Shown one piece after another: positions 6,518 to 8,077 of a stretch of 8,077 nucleotides of DNA (its first letter is position 1; each line of letters opens with the position of its first letter). The notes beneath the pieces are model-generated. The model made no database searches. It was not told the DNA's origin and saw only the letters and a program-made list of their open reading frames with translations. Origin of the DNA: Chitinispirillaceae bacterium. GTDB lineage: Bacteria; Fibrobacterota; Chitinivibrionia; Chitinivibrionales; Chitinispirillaceae. The position numbers and the translations under genes were made by a program. Location: positions 1-8,077 of the forward strand of contig JAFGOU010000397.1 in assembly GCA_016926315.1 (NCBI GenBank). Reading direction: 5' to 3'.

Positions 6518-6577
6518 GAAGGCGTCCTGCGTTTCAATGGAGTTTCGTTGATGGCGAATAATCATGAGGCGTCCTTT
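6518..6577 (-). promoter_or_regulatory. two near-identical ribosome-binding/start sites for the barrel gene
   Basis: On the minus strand AAAGGA (6572-6577) is followed by CGCCTC and ATG at 6563-6565. In the same frame 48 bases later AGGA (6525-6528) is followed by CGCCTTC and ATG at 6515-6517. Both spacings (6 and 7 bases) are good. The first Shine-Dalgarno overlaps the TAA of the preceding lipoprotein gene. The second start opens directly on the signal peptide; the first adds MIIRHQRNSIETQDAF. Confidence 0.6.
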
Positions 6578-6857
6578 ATTGAATCGCGTTGGTCGGGCAG
6601 ACCTCGACGCAGCGGCCGCATTCGACGCATTTGGTTGGATCGATGACCGCTTTTCGGTCGATGATCCTCACTGCGTCGACGATGCATACGGCGGAGCATT
6701 CGGCGCACCCGATGCAACGCTCTTCGTCAACCGCAAGGTAGGCGCCGCCCGGCTTCAGGTTGCACCCGGAGAGGAGCAGCGCACTGATAATGAACAGGGC
6801 GGTAAAACCCGCTACTCGGTGTTCTCTCCGTCGTTTCCCGGTTTCTCGATTTCGCAT
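6576..6857 (-). CDS. ferredoxin lipoprotein, 2x[4Fe-4S]
   Basis: 93 residues. A basic N-region (MRNRETGKRRREHR) precedes a hydrophobic core and the lipobox LSGC (acylated C32), with Asn at +2, which does not match the Asp inner-membrane retention rule of enteric bacteria. Two four-cysteine motifs follow: C48-51-54-58 (ending CIV, without the usual Pro) and C77-80-83-87 (ending CP), separated by the linker VIDP. The protein is therefore predicted to be a membrane-tethered periplasmic 2x[4Fe-4S] ferredoxin. The start at 6857 lies inside the preceding gene (46-base overlap). The in-frame ATG at 6893 would put 12 extra residues before the charged N-region and is less likely. No usable start occurs after the upstream stop, so the overlap appears real. 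A GGAG lies 10 bases before 6857. Ten bases separate the stop from the first possible start of the barrel gene. Confidence 0.9.
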   Translation of the reverse strand: MRNRETGKRRREHRVAGFTALFIISALLLSGCNLKPGGAYLAVDEERCIGCAECSAVCIVDAVRIIDRKAVIDPTKCVECGRCVEVCPTNAIQ

Positions 6858-7117
6858 TGTCCAATAGCTCCATAGGAACAGACCGCCTTGCACTTTCGGC
6901 AGCCGGTACAGGTTTCTGGATCAATAAGTGCCTTGCCCCTGACCATATCGATTGCTCCGACCGGACAGATTCCCCAGCAGTCCTTACATCCGACGCACCG
7001 GTTGGCAATCACGACAAAAACGCGGGATGATTTTTGCGCCGAAACAGAGAGCGGAAGGGTCAGCGTCAGGAAGAATTTAAGCAGGGATCGTCTGGTCATG
7101 GGGTGTGCAAAACTCAT
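6812..7117 (-). CDS. exported ferredoxin with Tat-like signal, 2x[4Fe-4S]
   Basis: 101 residues. TRRSLLKFF at 8-16 matches the twin-arginine pattern (S/T-RR-x-F/L-L-K). A moderately hydrophobic stretch follows, and a cleavage site is likely after SVSA (A27). The ferredoxin part has C41-44-47-51 (CP) and C70-73-76-80 (CSY, without Pro) with the linker LIDP, and an unpaired Cys at 88. Tat export would carry the protein across already folded with clusters inserted, as for NapG. The start at 7117 is chosen because AGGAG lies just upstream (spacing 3, tight); ATG at 7099 (MTRRSLL) has no ribosome site but would give a more standard Tat signal. The gene is six bases after the previous stop and overlaps the next gene by 46 bases. 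Confidence 0.9.
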   Translation of the reverse strand: MSFAHPMTRRSLLKFFLTLTLPLSVSAQKSSRVFVVIANRCVGCKDCWGICPVGAIDMVRGKALIDPETCTGCRKCKAVCSYGAIGQCEIEKPGNDGENTE

Positions 7118-7123
7118 GTTCTC

Positions 7124-7483
7124 CTATCGTTTCCATCCAATGGCGGCATACGGACAGACCTGAAAGCAGACGCCGCATCGAGTGCATTTGTCGGTATTGA
7201 TTAAAAAGTCCACATCGGGTTGGGGAAAGTTTGGATTTGGAGTCACCACCGAGTCAATAGCGCGCTGCGGACAGACCGGGAAACAGGCACCGCAACCCGA
7301 GCATAGTACGGGATCGATAATCGCCACGGCGTCCGTATTGATTCCGGAAACGCGGGCTTTTTCAATGGAATCGGAACATCCCGAAAGCGCGGCGCCGGTC
7401 GCGGAAAAAACAAGAGCGAGCAGCAGAAGCACTTTGCCGTGGATCCGGTTTTTTGGTGAAAAACCTTGGTTCAAAGCACTCAT
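7124..7483 (-). CDS. ferredoxin lipoprotein, 2x[4Fe-4S]
   Basis: 119 residues. The N-terminus MSALNQGFSPKNRIHGK is followed by a hydrophobic core and the lipobox ALSGC (acylated C36). Ser at +2 and Asp at +3 fit onward sorting to the outer membrane by the enteric rule, though that rule may not hold here. Ferredoxin motifs are C61-64-67-71 (CP) and C100-103-106-110 (CP). The linker is longer than in the sister proteins (39 residues between first cysteines against about 29) and is Pro/Asn-rich, TPNPNFPQPDVDF. The start is fixed by the ATGA overlap with the preceding gene (7480-7483); reading the frame further upstream only gives an arginine-rich shadow of that gene. It is probably a periplasmic electron carrier tethered to the inner or outer membrane. 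Confidence 0.92.
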   Translation of the reverse strand: MSALNQGFSPKNRIHGKVLLLLALVFSATGAALSGCSDSIEKARVSGINTDAVAIIDPVLCSGCGACFPVCPQRAIDSVVTPNPNFPQPDVDFLINTDKCTRCGVCFQVCPYAAIGWKR

Positions 7484-7761
7484 TTTTTCTTCACTTTCTT
7501 TTTCTCCTCGACCTTGATCGCCTCTTCGGGGCACTCCTCCACGCAAAGGCCGCACTGGTTGCATAGTGCCGGGTCGATCCAATGCATCTTTTTCCCGTCC
7601 TTGGTCAGTGCCTTGATCGCTTTTTCCGGGCACGCCTTGACGCACTTGCCGCACTGGTTGCAGATGGTCTGATCTATGACATGGGAAACGATCTTTTTCG
7701 CCGCATACACCGACACCGCCATGAACAACGCGCATCCTAACACAATGATCATCTTTTTCAC
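7480..7761 (-). CDS. small exported ferredoxin, 2x[4Fe-4S], GTG start
   Basis: 93 residues. MKKMIIVLGCALFMAVSVYA reads as a Sec signal peptide, probably cut after A20, or an uncleaved anchor. VLGC at 7-10 is too early and too buried in the hydrophobic core to be a convincing lipobox. Two canonical motifs are present: C34-37-40-44 (CP) and C67-70-73-77 (CP), with linker WIDP. The C-terminus is very basic (KVEEKKKVKKK), which could bind lipid head groups or an acidic partner. The GTG start is supported by AAAGGAG six bases upstream; the ATG three codons later would be too far from it. The stop overlaps the next start as ATGA. It lies 55 bases after the FN3-ferredoxin stop, the longest gap inside the operon. 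Confidence 0.92.
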   Translation of the reverse strand: MKKMIIVLGCALFMAVSVYAAKKIVSHVIDQTICNQCGKCVKACPEKAIKALTKDGKKMHWIDPALCNQCGLCVEECPEEAIKVEEKKKVKKK

Positions 7762-7767
7762 AAGCGT

Positions 7768-7774
7768 CTCCTTT
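7768..7774 (-). promoter_or_regulatory. strong Shine-Dalgarno deciding a GTG start
   Basis: AAAGGAG on the minus strand sits six bases before the GTG at 7759-7761. This fixes the start of the 93-residue exported ferredoxin at GTG and not at the ATG at 7752. Confidence 0.8.
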
Positions 7775-7816
7775 CAGTGTTTAAAAATTATTTCATGCAA
7801 ACTCGTTTCGGTATTA

Positions 7817-8077
7817 TTACCGTAAAACAATATATCCGTAGGGGCACGAAGGAACGCAGTCCCCGCATCCATCGCACAGCGCCGGATCTATAACATAGAC
7901 GCTTCCGCTCGCCTTAATCGCTCCCTTTGAACATGAATTGCGGCAGCGGTCGCAGCCCCGGCACTGTGTGATATACGCCTTGAGCGTGTTGCCCGAGGTC
8001 GTAGCGCTTATGGTCGTGGATTTTGTGGAGGTACCGTTGGCATTGACTGCGGCGACCGCGTAGTAGTAGGTGGTCGA
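7817..8077 (-). CDS. FN3-ferredoxin fusion protein, C-terminal 86 residues (5' end outside window)
   Basis: The frame runs off the right edge and has no start codon in the window. Visible residues 1-29 (TYYYAVAAVNANGTSTKS, then TTISATTSG) are the last two strands of a fibronectin type III domain, with the family's Y-x-V-x-A-x-N-x-x-G-x-S pattern. After a six-residue linker comes a ferredoxin with C39-42-45-49 (CSK, without Pro) and C68-71-74-78 (CP), linker VIDP, ending YGYIVLR. Two stop codons in tandem (TAA TAA, 7814-7819) end it. FN3 domains in bacteria are typical of exported or surface proteins, so this is probably an extracytoplasmic protein carrying its clusters at the C-terminus, perhaps with more domains upstream. 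It is the first gene of the operon that can be seen, 55 bases before the next. Confidence 0.9.
   Translation of the reverse strand, partial: STTYYYAVAAVNANGTSTKSTTISATTSGNTLKAYITQCRGCDRCRNSCSKGAIKASGSVYVIDPALCDGCGDCVPSCPYGYIVLR

Noticed and set aside
7484..7735. 84-residue N-terminal extension of the 119-residue ferredoxin lipoprotein
   Set aside because: It reads the neighbouring ferredoxin gene in the wrong frame and is Arg/Gly-rich. The lipoprotein signal begins at the ATG at 7483, which overlaps the upstream stop as ATGA.
7733..7735. Lipobox VLGC in the 93-residue ferredoxin
   Set aside because: The Cys is at residue 10 inside the hydrophobic core with more hydrophobic residues after it. 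A Sec cleavage site after VYA at residue 20 fits better.
7762..7816. Internal promoter before the 93-residue ferredoxin
   Set aside because: The gap is AT-rich and has a TTTGCA-like box, but no -10 element at a proper distance could be supported; only the ribosome site is clear.

Overview
The window comes from a diderm (Gram-negative type) bacterium. It carries two outer-membrane beta-barrel genes, a LolA-like outer-membrane lipoprotein-sorting protein, lipoproteins with clear lipoboxes and a Tat-like signal peptide. The ferredoxin and NapG/NapH/Rnf-type proteins point to anaerobic or respiratory redox metabolism. The sequence does not let me name a phylum. No rRNA, tRNA, CRISPR array or transposase gene is visible.

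Layout. (1) Positions 1-1525, plus strand: the 3' end of a LolA-like (TP0789-type) gene overlaps by ATGA a gene for a 424-residue beta-barrel; these look like the tail of an envelope/transport operon. (2) Positions 1526-2156: about 630 bases between convergent genes, with no convincing gene. It holds three different short repeat structures and one doubtful 44-codon ORF. (3) Positions 2157-8077, minus strand: one tightly packed operon that runs off the right edge. In transcription order it encodes an FN3-ferredoxin fusion (5' end missing), an exported ferredoxin, a ferredoxin lipoprotein, a ferredoxin with a Tat-like signal, a second ferredoxin lipoprotein, an outer-membrane beta-barrel, a DsbD/TauE-SafE-like permease with an extra soluble domain, a NapH-NapG fusion polyferredoxin, and a small RnfA/RnfE-like membrane protein.

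How it may work together (inference). All five small ferredoxins carry two complete [4Fe-4S] motifs. The four with a visible N-terminus have export signals, and the fifth is attached to an FN3 domain, which is typical of exported proteins. The inner-membrane NapH-NapG fusion adds six more motifs and the Rnf-like protein another membrane component. The barrel sits in the middle of the operon. The simplest reading is an envelope-spanning electron route built from iron-sulfur clusters instead of multiheme cytochromes, with a cysteine-bearing DsbD-like permease that could supply reducing power for thiol or cluster maturation. No c-type haem motif (CXXCH) appears in any protein of the operon. The function is not proven by sequence, and the terminal donor and acceptor are not visible.
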